This document shows positions 11,295 to 23,500 of a DNA stretch of 64,000 bases, one piece after another. The position numbers and the translations under genes are program-made. The notes under the pieces were generated by a model that made no database searches, had not been told where the DNA came from, and saw only the letters and a program-made list of their open reading frames with translations. This DNA comes from Rhyacichthys aspro (taxonomy: Eukaryota > Chordata > Actinopteri > Gobiiformes > Rhyacichthyidae), in assembly GCA_036850595.1 (NCBI GenBank), contig CM072160.1:1597981-1661980 (forward strand), written 5' to 3'. Position 1 is the stretch's first letter. Every line of letters begins with the position of its first letter.

Positions 11295-13900
11295 TATTTT
11301 CACCTATTTTCACCAAATCATGAGGAAAATACATCAATTTGGTCCCAAAAAAAACAGGTTTTAAAATGAAAATTAAACACAAAGAAAAACAAAGAACAAA
11401 AATTAAATTGAAAATAAAGATGTGGATCTGAGGAAGAAGCGAGGGCTGTGTGTGAGTCTCGAGCGTCGACCACAACAGAAGCAGAGGAAGTGCTCAGCAG
11501 CAGAAGGTTTCACATGAAGTTCTGGTTTATTTCTGTGTCCATTAAACTCAGCTACAGCCTCAGACCTTTACAATTAAAAAAATACAAACATGAAGCTCAT
11601 TCAGTTTAAAAATAAAAGAAAAACTGGACTCTTTCACTCAATGCAGCTCTTTTCTTCAAGTTTTGACCAAATGTGGACTTGATAAAGGCCAATAATGTTC
11701 TGTTCACGACAATTTAAAAGCACAGAGCATCTTATTTTCTTCAAACGTGTTTTACATTTTGTCAATGAGTAAAATATTGTGTAAAATATAGTGAGCAGCG
11801 GTGGAAGACTTGAGGTTTTAGTTGGATTTGAACAGGTTTACGATGGATTTGAACAGGTTTAAGATGGATTTGAGCAGGTTAAAGATGGATTTAAACAGGT
11901 TTAAGATGGATTTAAGCAGGTTTTAGTTGGATTTCAACAGGTTTAAGATGGATTTAAACAGGTTTTAAATGGATTTGAACAGGTTTTAAATGGATTTGAG
12001 CAGGTTTTAGTTGGATCTGAACAGTTTTTAGTTGGATTTGGACAGTTTTTAGTTGGATCTGAACAGTTTTTAGTTGGATCTGAACAGTTTTTAGTTGGAT
12101 CTGAACAGTTTTTAGTTGGATTTGGACAGGAGTTTATTACTTAAGTGAAATTCTTCAAGTATTTTGCTTTCAAATGTACTTAAATCGTAAAAGTATTTGA
12201 CTCAATGATTGTGCGACTGATTAAGATGAAGTATAATAGTTTAAATGAGTGAACGTAACCAGGCTTTTGTTTTTTTAAAGTCACAGGTGTGTTTTTACCT
12301 GTAATCTCACTGTAAATATGTATAATTTAATATTACTGCTCTGCTTTTTTATTATATTGGTAATTTACCTTGACCTGGTTGCAATGTTTAAACTTTCTCT
12401 ATATTTTTTATTCTATTTTTTTCTAAATCTGTGAACCTCCATCACGTGTGAATTACCCCATTGTGGGATCAATAAAGTCTAATCTAGTATCATCTGAAGT
12501 CACTGTAAAAGAAAATACACCGATAAACAGTATATTATTAAAATTATGAGGTTTTTGGACTGATTTGGAGTTATTGGAACTTTACAGGACTTTACTGTTG
12601 AACAAAAACTGGGATTTTATTTATTAATAAACATAAAAATGTGGAAAAAATAATCAAGGTTTTTTAAGTTACATCAAATAAAATTAATTCATTTAAAGAA
12701 TAATATTGAAAATAAAATAGATTTAAAAGACGTTTAAGAGTCAGGACGGAGTAGAAATGTCTGAGGAACGACTGAGACCTTTAAAAAGTGGTTTTAAGAT
12801 TCGTTTCAAGACCAAGTCAGACTTTCCGTTGCAGCCGAAGCCCTTCAGGTGGAGTCGGCTGTGGTTTCCTTTTCTGTTTCTAACTTCAGCCTCAACAACA
12901 ACCAGCCTCTTCAGCCTCGTTTTCACTGAAGTCTGCAGCTGAAGGGCCTTTGTATGATTTACCAGGAAACAGATTCTGAAATATCACACTGTTTGGTCAA
13001 TCAATGTGAATTTTACATACGTTTAGTTTAAAAAGTGTGAGATTCTGCAAAATATCAAAGTTGTACTCTACAAATCTCGTCTGTTTTCTGATTTATTAGA
13101 CCTTACACATGAAAAAGATTATTTTCACGCTCATTCTGCCAATGTTTGACACTATATTTTATTAAAACAATAATACCATTTAAATATTTTGAATGAAACT
13201 GTGTTAAAAGCTGTTGAAGAAGGGGCCCATAGTAAGGATTTACCTCTTAAACCACAATAATAAAATAATTAAATGTAATAAAGTGTACAATTATCTCCAA
13301 CGAAGAAACATCTGCTAAAATATATTTTATAGAATTATATCCTTTCACTGTCCCACATTTGAGCTCATTAGTCAAAACAGATCCTCTTCTATGGGCCATA
13401 AAATACGCAAATAAAGACAAACTCCAAAAAAATAACAAATAAATAAAGAAAAAAGAAAAAAAAAAAGTTAAATATTTGCCCACAAACACTAAAAATTTTA
13501 ACAAAAACAAAATAAAAAAAATAAAAAAACAACAGAAAGGTGAGCTAAAATAATGCATTGCTAAAATATATAATAAAAATTTTATATTTCTTGTGGAATA
13601 TCTTAGAACATGGTGTTTATATTTTTCAGATGGCACCAGTTTCTCCAAATCACCAGAAAAATGTAAAAAGAGGCTTATTTTTTACAGCCCGAGTGCCACA
13701 TGACCTCAGCACCAATCACCTTCCTCCTTTGATGATTGACAGGTCTGAGGCCCCGCCCCCTTGTATTACCGACTGTTGGGGCGACATGTAATCCGCCCTG
13801 AGGCTTGAATTTAGGCAAAAACACAGAGACCTACAGAAGAAAACGATCATGACTGCGTTTTAATGCCCCTTTAAATGTTTATTTTAATCATTACTAATAA
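11295..13900. other. upstream flank of the kinase; no gene recognised
   Basis: This stretch should contain the kinase promoter and any 5' UTR exon, but neither can be located with confidence. It holds a 21-bp array at 11812-12130. A GC-box-like CCCCGCCCCC at about 13752-13761 sits in a short GC-richer island. Open frames at 12741-12942 and 13247-13648 are low complexity or unrecognised, and I do not support them as genes. Confidence 0.4.
11812..12130 (-). repeat. 21-bp minisatellite family, array 3
   Basis: About 15 units of GGATTTGAACAGGTTTTAG type, several with TTTTTAGTTGGATCTGAACAG. It is preceded by GAGCAGCGGTGGAAGAC and followed by TTACTTAAGTGAAATTC. From memory, these flanks are typical of a common fish DNA-transposon repeat, so the array probably expanded inside one. 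Confidence 0.85.
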
Positions 13901-14449
13901 AAATGATCAAAAACAAACTGGACAAAGCAGCGTTGTGTGGTTTCATCTGTAGAATTTAATTTGTAGCTCGAGTATTTGTTACAGATCGACAGTATCACTC
14001 CATATACAACTACCAGAACAGCATTTTGTACAGTTCATATTCAAATACATAACTTTCATCGGCTTATTTACAAAACACATTATTTATATATACACGTTTT
14101 TGTTTTTTTTGTTTTTTAATTTCAGTGCAATGTCACGTTCTTTTACACACCTTACAAAAAAGGTTCTTAAATTATTAACACGTCTGGTTCCGATCCGACA
14201 CAGTTAAATAAAAAGAGGCTACGCACGACGAACGCTCAGTAGTAGATTGCACCGCCTGGTTTTTCCGAAAAGGTTTTACGTCGAAATGAAGATGGTTTAG
14301 TCGAGAAGAGAGTCTGAGGCGCTACATGTGACGCCCCCTAAAGGCAAAGAGAAGGAACTACAACAAAACGGAAAAGGTTAGAAGAGTTTAGGAAGAAAGA
14401 AATGGTAATCCAGGGTCAGGCAACGTCCACATTAATTTCAAAGAGGCAA

Positions 14450-15005
14450 CAGGTTTAAGATGGATTTGAGCAGGTTTTAGTCAGATTTGAAAAGTTTTTA
14501 GTTGGATTTGAACAGGTTTTAGATGGATCTGAACAGTTTTCAGTCGTATTTTAACCGGGTTTATTTGGATTATACAGGTTTTAGTTGGATTTGAACAGGT
14601 TTAAGTTAGATTTGAACAGGATTTAGTTTGATTTCAACAGGTTTTAAATGAATTTGAACAGAATTTAGTCAGATTTGAAAAGGTTTTAGTTGGATTTGAA
14701 CAGGTTTTAGATGGTTTTAAACAGTTTTTAGTCGTATTTTAACAGGTTTTACTTGGATTATACAGGTTTTAGTTGGATTTGAACAGGATTTAGTTGGATC
14801 TGAACAGGATTTTGTTGGATCTGAACAGTTTTTAGATGGTTTTGAACTGTTTTTGTTGAATTTTAACAGGTTTTATTTGGATTATACAGGTTTTAGTTGG
14901 ATTTGAACAGGTTTTAGTCAGATTTGAAGTGTTTTTGTTGAATTTTAACAGGTTTAAGTTGGATTTTAGTCATTTTTTGTTGGATTTGAGGAGTTTTTAG
15001 TACAG
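14450..15005 (-). repeat. 21-bp minisatellite family, array 4 (degenerate)
   Basis: About 25 diverged units of GGATTTGAACAGGTTTTAGT type, with frequent TTATACAGG and TTTTAACAGG variants. It is less homogeneous than arrays within USP32 introns, suggesting an older array without recent turnover. Confidence 0.85.
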
Positions 15006-17479
15006 TAGATTGTGTGGAGCCAAACCTTTGTATAATGAAAACTGCATTAGTGTGGACATAGCGTCAGTGTAAAGTGTAGTTATTGCTCTATTCATAAAAC
15101 GGAGAGCACTGAGTTTGTAGTAATTAAGAAGGAATTAAGGAACAAAGGAAAAAAAAAGAATAAATGAGAGTCTGAGCTCAGGTTATGTTCACACTAATGC
15201 ATTTTTACCTGTAAACTGACATTTTGTGGAGTAAAAACAATATTAAAACGCTCTCTACTTTAATAAATAAATTACACTACAGATGAGTAATGTTTGTCTG
15301 TATTTACCTGGAACTTTCAAACTGAATGCAGCAAATGTATAAATTAAAATGAAAACATTACTGTGGACGTAGTTGTAGTTACAGCTCTGAGCCTGAAGAG
15401 GACAGTGTTTAAATGAGGAAGAATGTAATTGTCGGCTATTGCACTGTGGGTTTGTAAGACGTTTCCCTTTGAGATAAACCGGACACAGGTCGATAAAAGG
15501 AGTCAGAGAAAAGAGGGAAATAAACATCACTCGTCTGTACATTACATTTGTTCAAAAAAACAACAAAAAAAGATTCATTCAGTGACAAATCTCTCCTTTT
15601 GAAAACAGCAGCTTAAAAGGAAATGTTAAAAGTCGGCGAATATCTGCAGTTTCACAGTGATTAGACCGAGGCTCGAAGGAAAAAAACAGGATCGACTCAT
15701 GAAACAAACGGGAACATGAAGGAACAGTTTCACAAAAGTGCTTTAGATCCGTCTATAATATAAGATTAGCCTCATTCTGAAATTAAATATGGAGATAAGG
15801 CTTAGTTTAAAGCACAGTCTGTATTAATAATGGACCAACAGACTGTGACATCGTTGTATAAATTCACAATGGGACAGATTAGAGGCTCCACTGATTCACT
15901 TGCTCAGTAAATGACAATATTAGAGACCAGTTTTAATGCATGGAGCTGAGATAAGTCTGTATAAATAATGGACCAACAGACTGACATCATGACATAAACA
16001 ATGGAGCCGCTGAATTTGACAAATGCTGCATTAATGTGGTTCAAGGAAAGGTTCAAGAACACTTTTCTGAGTTGAAAACTGAACAAATCAACAATAAATA
16101 ATAAAATAAGTTGGAAACCATGGTTAAATATTGTTGCTTGACTTGAAGCTTAATCCATCAACATGGAGCCGAGTTTCATTCACTTAAATATTTCACATCA
16201 ATTGTTAATAACATGAGATCAGCATTAATTGTCGCCTACATAACTGTGACCTGGACTCATTCAAAAGCTACTGTTTGCTGTTAATACAATATTTGTTTTG
16301 TTAGCTAGCTAGAAATATATGATTTAGCATGACAGCTACAACATAAGCTAAATACAATTAGCAGCAATTTCCCTGAAAAAAAAAACAGCTCAGTGTGGAT
16401 CCAGTCTGATGTTCTCTCTGAGGCTCTGACATTAAACAAATGTCATCTGTTTGCGACATTATGCAAAATATACAAAAAACATCTTGTTTTTGCATAATTT
16501 GCAATTTTTGAAGCTAATGCTAATTCTGTCATTGAAAATATAGCTTATGTTGTTTACAAACAAAAAGGGTCCATTCACTTGAAACTCAGAACTATGTTTC
16601 CATAAAAAACAGTCAGTTAAGCTAATCAGCTGTTAACGTTTTGTCTGTTGGTGCTACTTTTAAAACGTTACCGTGGCCACAACTGGTCAACAACAACAAC
16701 AACATCTGGTTGGCTAACGTTAGCCTTTAAATAATAATTTCACTTTTGTGTGTATATTGAAAAAAAAAAAAAAAAAGGTAAAAAGGTCAAAGGTGTAAGA
16801 CAACTCTAAAACACTTTTGTGAAACTGAGCCCAGTGTTAGCAAAGAAACGTAAAGTAGCAGTTATGTTAGCATTAGCATTAATGTTGTGAAGCTTGGAAA
16901 CAAACACAATAATAGCAACTCAAAGTCTTATTCGTTTTCAAGTGAATAAAATAAAATGTTCTTGATTTCAAAAGAATAAAATAAAAATTGTCATTCAAAA
17001 GTAAAATTTGTCGTAAAATGTGTTTGGATATTTTTTTTGCAGAATGTTCACAGTCACCAGAACAGCCAAAAATATTCATACCCAGATTTCTGTGAACAAT
17101 TTCAGGATTAAAAGAATTAATACAAAAAGTATGCATAATATTTGAGTTATTGGCACCGTTTTTGTTTGAATTCAGTCAAATTCAACCTTTTCTCATCACA
17201 TTTAAAAAGGACATAAATGCAAAAAAGTTACAGAAACGGTAAATACGACAGAACTGGTTGGTTTCACACTTTTTTTACTAAGTCAGATATAAATAGATTA
17301 ACCTCATTCTCAGGAATTTATTTAGTTTGAAAGAAATGGATTGTCAAATATTTTTCTTTTGCTGTAGGTTGAGCACAGCCAAGAAAAGACCTGTCTAAAC
17401 TACAGCTACAGATAAATAAAGGTATCTTTATTACAGCTGTTTCCAGTTTTAATTAGAGGCAGCTTCTTACAAGTCTAAC

Positions 17480-17625
17480 AGTAATTTAGAATAAAAATTA
17501 AAACATTGCATTTATTGTCTCTGTCACTGGATTAAACAGGAGCAGAACTCTGAATTTAATGTTGATAAATCTGTGAATAAAGCAGAAAATCCAGTTTTAA
17601 CAGTTGAATTACCTGCTGACGGTGA
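17480..17625. repeat. degenerate copy of the 23.2 kb / 54.7 kb interspersed repeat
   Basis: It shares TTAAACAGGAGCAGAAC, then TGAATTTAATGTTGATAAA and ACAGTTGAAT, in the same order as the copies at 23211-23474 and 54730-55031, but is more diverged. Confidence 0.45.
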
Positions 17626-19185
17626 ATATCCTGAAGCTAACCGTCTGTATGAGCGCCCCCTTGAGGCAAGAACTGACATCTGTTAGAACCAACCCCAGCC
17701 CCAAACTTTCCTTTGACTTTTCTCTGGGTATGAATACTTTTAAACCAAACTGTACTTTCAAATTTTGGCTCCAAACCCTTTTTTTTCTCATAATTTAATT
17801 GAAAATCTGGAACAAAAACAATCACAACAATAAAACAAATCTCTTATAAAACATTTTTGGAATAAAAAAACAAACAAATAGGTTCTTTCTTTTTTGAAAT
17901 AATGGCACCTGTCCTAAACTCCTCCAAATACTTTTTTTTTGGAGACTTTTGGAGCGGTAGGTACAAACAAAGGGCAACACTGCACTAATCATCGTCGACA
18001 TTTGGCAGAAACACAAACAGTTTGGCCAAATGTCCTTTAGTTGTATTTATCTGAAATGTCTGAAGGAAGCGTTTCATTTGTGTTTTTTTTAATACTGACG
18101 TTGAGTTTTTAGGGAGAATTTGGCCAAAAAGGAAGAGATGAGGTAGTGGATTTTACACTAAAACCTATTGGACGAGCTTTTTAAAAAGACTGTAGAGTTT
18201 TACAGATGAGAGACAGTTTGGGTTTGTTTACAGTGGCCTTTTAAAGAATAATTGACCCTTTGTTTTTGACCAATGCCCACTTCTTCTGTTTGTTCTGTTG
18301 TATTTATAGTTAAAGTTAAGGCTCTGAATTGTTGTCTTTAGATAAATAACGGAATTTAAATCCACAAAAATAGGACTTACATAAAGCATTGGCTATTACA
18401 CTGGATTTACAATGAAATTAGAGTTAAATTAACACTTTAGGTCTGAGTAGGTCTGTCTTTCAATGCACTCACTCCCGACCCGCTTCATTTAAAAACAGTG
18501 AGGACAATCTTCTCAAAGCCCTCTTCAGTGAATATTCTGCAGGACCTAAAGGCAATAATTTAACATTGATTAATTATTAGTGAATACTTTGCTTGGAGCA
18601 GTTCAAGATGGACTGATATGTTTTAATTTTATCTTCATCTTTGGCAAATATTATTTCTTAAATGTATCAAATCTCAAAGTGAGTAAAGCAATGTCTACAA
18701 GTTTTTTAAACATTATTGAATATCCAAACTAGACTTTCCAAATTTCCAGCTAAACTTTTACTTTACCCATTTATTTATTTTGAATTGTTGAGTAAAGGTT
18801 CTCGACGGGCCTCAACAAAGGGTCAATTATTCGTCTTGTTTTGGCGGGTGACACTAAAGCCTTCATTTTGTGTAGGATTATGGACAGCTGCAGGCGTAAT
18901 TAAAGCCACAATAATGACTGACATCACTTAACGATGGCCGTTTGAGGCGTACATTCAACGATGAGTATGTTACATGTGTGTTATGGCGATGGCTGCTCAC
19001 AAAAAGTGTTTCCTTTGTTTTTTCGGGCTCAGAAAAGTGCACCGCTTTAGTGCTTTCATCAGGGACTCACACTAATCTGGATCAAAGTGCTGCGACGCTT
19101 CCCTAAACATTAAACGCAGTCCGATTTCGGCTGTAAGCAGTTTGTGGGAAGTGTCCGACGTGTTCGAAGCAGAGCGGAAGACGTC

Positions 19186-20539
19186 TCACTGAAGGACACA
19201 GTACTTCTTGTAGTCGGACTCGAAGTCCTCGTCCATGCTACTGGTGTCGGCCATCTTCTTGCCATCGATCTTTGGCAGGAACTGGGAGTAGTTGACGCCC
19301 TGCTGCTCGTAAAACAGGATGTAGGCGGAGTCTGTGTCGATCTCCTCCGAGTGCACTTCCTGTGGACGACAAGAACATTAAACAGACTGTTGCTGATATT
19401 TTATTTTCTTCTTTTCTGTCATTTTGGCCAATCACATGCTCAAAAAAGGAGCTCCCATTGGTCGACACTTGTCACATGACGTTCCAGGAAGTTTAATAGC
19501 TGCAGATAAAGTGTACTTTCAGCTGAATATATCTTTTAACAGAATGAACTTTAACAGCTGAAAAAAGAAAAGCATCAACAGAGAAAACACAGATAAATAC
19601 TGTCAATTCAATCACGTAATGTTTAACGAGGAGGAGATAATTGTCGTCCTGACGCTGAAGTCACAGCTAAGCTAACGCTAAACTCTAAACTTCAGTTTGG
19701 TCAAATGGATTAGTATTTTGTGGTTTTATTTTTTAATAAAAGAGAAGCAGGAGAGGTCCCTAGACTGCTTTTGGAGGAGAGTCTGAGACTGGGACAAAAA
19801 AAGAAAATCAAAGACTGGAGCTTTAACTTTAGCTGAAGCAACATGATGTTTCCACGGCCTTTTAACATGTTTACTGTGTGTTATTAAATATTCTGCAGTA
19901 GAAGTCTGTTACCTTGCAGCTGCTGTCGTTGTAACAGTACCATTTCCCGTTGGGGTTTTTAGCGTACGTCACATAGTGGCCTCCTCCCATGATTCCTGAA
20001 TGACACTGGGGCAGAAAACAGCAAACAAGCAGCATTTTAAAGTATTACAGAAAGAAATAAATGACCAAAATGATTCTTGTGTCTTCAGCCCGGTGTTTTT
20101 CAAGTGTTACTCACAGATATTGCATAGAGGTTGTAGATGGCGTCCAGACACGTGTCCCTGTGCAGCCCCGGGACGTCCTGGTCTAAACTGCTCTCGGTGC
20201 TGCAGTCTGAGTTCAGCCCGTTCCCGTTCATCAGCACCACGTCACAGTGACTGCTGGACGCCTCGGTCCCGCACGAGGACTCTGACATCAGGACTTCAGC
20301 GGAGCCGGAGAGCCCCGGCGCTGAGGTGGGGTTCCCCTCGGCCTCGGCCTGAGCGGGACCGTCCCCCGACTCGGGGTTGGTCCCCTCCAGGTTTTCTTTG
20401 CTGTTGGAGAGTCGGTGCCTGCTGCCGAGCTGAGGCAGGCGAAGTCTTCCGGGACGACGGCCCCCGCTCTTGGGGCTCCCCGACGGGCTGCTGTTCCTGC
20501 TCAGAGACGGAGCAGACTTCCTGCTGGAGGCTGGAGACG
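19186..20539 (-). CDS. usp32: USP32 exons 32-34: Ser-rich insertion end, His box, CaaX tail
   Basis: Exon 32 (20115-20539) encodes a serine-rich disordered stretch with SRNSSPSGSPKSG and GRLRLPQLGSRHRLSNSKEN, conserved in USP32, and ends at YNLYAIS. Exon 33 (19913-20005) carries the catalytic histidine in GGGHYVTYAKN, followed by WYCYNDSSC. Exon 34 (19186-19359) starts EVHSEEIDTDSAYILFYEQQ and ends SMDEDFESDYKKYCVLQ. The tail Cys-Val-Leu-Gln is a farnesylation-type CaaX sequence. The GC-rich exon 32 also gives a 186-codon open frame on the opposite strand, which I regard as a shadow. Confidence 0.95.
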
Positions 20540-23500
20540 CTGTCGGGACACATTTATTAAGCTGCTCAATCAGGACAACTTCCCATTTCTGTAATACTAT
20601 TTTTACACATTAATCCCCATTTAAAGCTTGTTTTTTTAAAGGTAATTTACTTAATGGTTTAGAGGTTTTTGATGATTCTTAATCCAAAAACACACAAAAA
20701 TGCAGTAATTACCCTGCAAAACAAATATTTATGAATTTTCTGAATTTTTAATGGTTAAAGCCTCTTTGTTTGTGTTCTTTAAAAAAAACACAAAAACACA
20801 TTCCATATTTCCAAATGTGAATGTTTGGAGGGATATTTTCAAGTCTGGGAATCTCAAAAAACATTGATTCTAAACAATTTATATTTTTTGCACAAAGTCA
20901 TTTGTCAATAAATTGCTCCTGGGTCCCTCGGACACAAAAAAATGTTTTTTAATGGTTGCAGTGGAAACATTAAGGGATTTCAACAACAGGGAAAAAAGAA
21001 ATTATAACAGAAATCACAATGCCATGGTAGAGTATTGAAAAAATGCATTTTGAATGAGAGTCAATTGCACAAAAACATGCTGAAGGGACAAAGGTGGAAC
21101 TATTTAGATTAATAGGCTTAAGAAAGAAATCATGAAAAATTAAAATTCACCCCAAAAACTTGGGCAAATGTTATGCCATTTGCATCAACACAAACAAAAA
21201 ACACAAAAACATGTCCAAAGACCAGGAGGATTAACTTATTAACGTGTTATTCCTGTTTACTGTTGTTTTCTTGCTCTTCTAACGTCTTTCTAAAAACATT
21301 TATTCTCGTTAAATGCCTCCGAACTACCACAATCCTTTTCCTTAACGTCTGAACTTGTCAAAGCCAAACCGTTGTACCTTTGTGTAAGTTGTTGAATCCG
21401 GCCGGAGCGGAGATGGACGACAGGTTGTCTTCTCCGACCCTCAGCAGGTCCTCGCTCTCGCTGCGAGAGTGAAGACAGTGCTGCCCCGTGTCTCTGGGCG
21501 CCAGGAACGCGCTGGGGTCGAAGTTCTCCCGAGGAAACTTCACGATCTTCTGAGACTTGATCCAGCGACCGTTCACGAACTGGAAGCGCTTCAGGTGGAC
21601 GATCTGAAAGACAAGAGGACGTCTGAGTCCGATTCTTTGGTGGAGAAAACTCAGAGCGAAGCCGAGCGGGACGGGACCCACCAGGATGGGGGGCAGCCTC
21701 CACAGGTCCAGCTTCTTGGTGGCCAGCCGGTGGGTCTTACACTTGGAGCAGTAGTAGAGCTCGTCCTCTCCCAGCTCCTCTTCTCCGGTGAAGGCTCGGA
21801 GGCAGCTGTCCAGACTGATGGGCTCGGCCTGGGCTCGACGGGACTGCTCCACGCTGCAGTGCTCCTCCACGATCTGCAGCAACACCACACTCTCTTTATT
21901 TAGTCGCAAGAAAATACCACGAGATTAATGTGCCACTGATAACTACAAACTCTAAGACTATAATACACTTTACCACTAACTGTTTGGACTCTTAAAAAGC
22001 TGATTTCAAAGAAGTAACAGCAAACTAAACATTCATAAAGGTAGATAGTATGTGTTCATTTAAAACTTAAAATGGCATCTGCTGAAAGACCCCAGGACAC
22101 ACTCTTTTTTAATTTTTTTTAGACAAAGATACGACTGAATGTAGGTGCTTTTCTCAAAATAAAACACCAGTTTACTGTTAACTCCCACTGTTAACAGAAC
22201 TTGAACATTTAAGTTATTTTGAAGTTTTTTGTCAAATCCTTGTTGCATTCATAAACTGAACTGTCATACTGACTCAAATTTGTGTCCGAACAATCCATAA
22301 TTAATACTTTTCTGTTAAATTTATTACATTTACACCAAAGTTAAAGTATGACAAAGTTAAATGAGTCAAAATAAAGTTAAGTACCTTGAAGTTTACAGCT
22401 GGATTTGCGATTAAGAAGCTATTTTTTCCCCTTTATTTCTTTCTTTAACTATATATTTCAGTTCCCCACAGCCCTCTGGTGAATTTATCCTGTTGTTGAG
22501 TCTCACCCGTTCCTGTGAGGTCTGGTATCGAAGGTGCAGAGCAGTGGGGTCCCAGTCCACAGCGATGTAAGCGTTTCCCACCGAGGCTCTGTCCTCTGTG
22601 CACTCGATGGTGCAGCCTCGACAGAACCTAAAGCACGAGGTCGTATTAAAGCCCGGGCCGTGATCGTCAGCGTTCTGGTCTCATAAACCGGTCTTACCTG
22701 TACCAGGGACACCAGGCGCACGAGTTCCCGTCTTTACCCACAACCCTTAGCGTGAAGGGATACTGGTAGCCCATACTGTCGTCGCTGCGGGACACAACAC
22801 GGCTTTAACAACAAATAAATCTACCTCAAACTGATATCTTTTACTCTTAATGATCCGTGTTCTGTGAAGGAAAGGATCGGGACAAACTTAAAGCACGTTA
22901 ATATGAAAATAAAAGAGTCTAAGAAAGTTACAGATTAAACTTTAGGTTAAAGAGACGTCAAAAGTTACAATTTTCTGTCTCTGAACTGTCTTTTATAGCT
23001 TCGTTTAAACAGGAGCAAACAGTACGGGTCGGTTCTGGTGCATTTCAAAAAGAGTCAGTCCAAGAAGGTGGAGCTAAACCCTGCAGAATCCTCACTCGAG
23101 ATAATGAGAAGTGAAAGGAAAACATTAAGTGGAAGTGTTCTTCACATTATTTCCTCCTTGTTTTTGTGATAAACGTCGAATTCAAACAGAAAACATGATA
23201 AATCTAGTTCTTTTTCTCGACACAAAGCTAGTGTTTGTGGTTTTAAACGTCGTCTTCATGAATTTAAACATCGTATTTATCGTCTCCACTGCATTAAACA
23301 CAAGCAGAACCTGTACAAACTCAAATATTGAGTCTAAATGAGAGGAAACTGCTGCAGATATGAATTTAATGTTGAGAAAGATGGGAATAAACAGAAACAG
23401 TTGAATGTTTCCTGCAGCAGCTGTACCTCCAGCCTCAAGTTTAGAAAAGTCTGCTTCAAATACGTTTTATTTCAGGATTTTGTGTCTGTTTCTGCAGCAG

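Larger units (their letters stand above)
13901..19185. other. 3' flank of USP32, no coding exon seen
   Basis: About 5.3 kb lies past the USP32 stop codon (19186-19188) on its coding strand. The proximal part is presumably the 3' UTR. Overlapping AATAAA signals read on the minus strand at 18770-18779, about 410 bases after the stop. The remainder is AT-rich with many short homopolymers and one 21-bp array (14450-15005). I recognise no protein or structural RNA gene. Confidence 0.45.

Noticed and set aside
11292..11303. Earlier start (GTG at 11303) for the kinase
   Set aside because: Vertebrate genes rarely start at GTG. The ATG at 11292-11294 gives a normal short N-terminus before the membrane segment.
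12741..12942. Open frames on both strands near 12.8 kb
   Set aside because: About 61 codons each, no recognised motif and no convincing splice context.
20000..20560. 186-codon plus-strand open frame opposite USP32 exon 32
   Set aside because: It is antisense to a GC-rich exon whose other strand matches USP32 with correct splice sites and phases.
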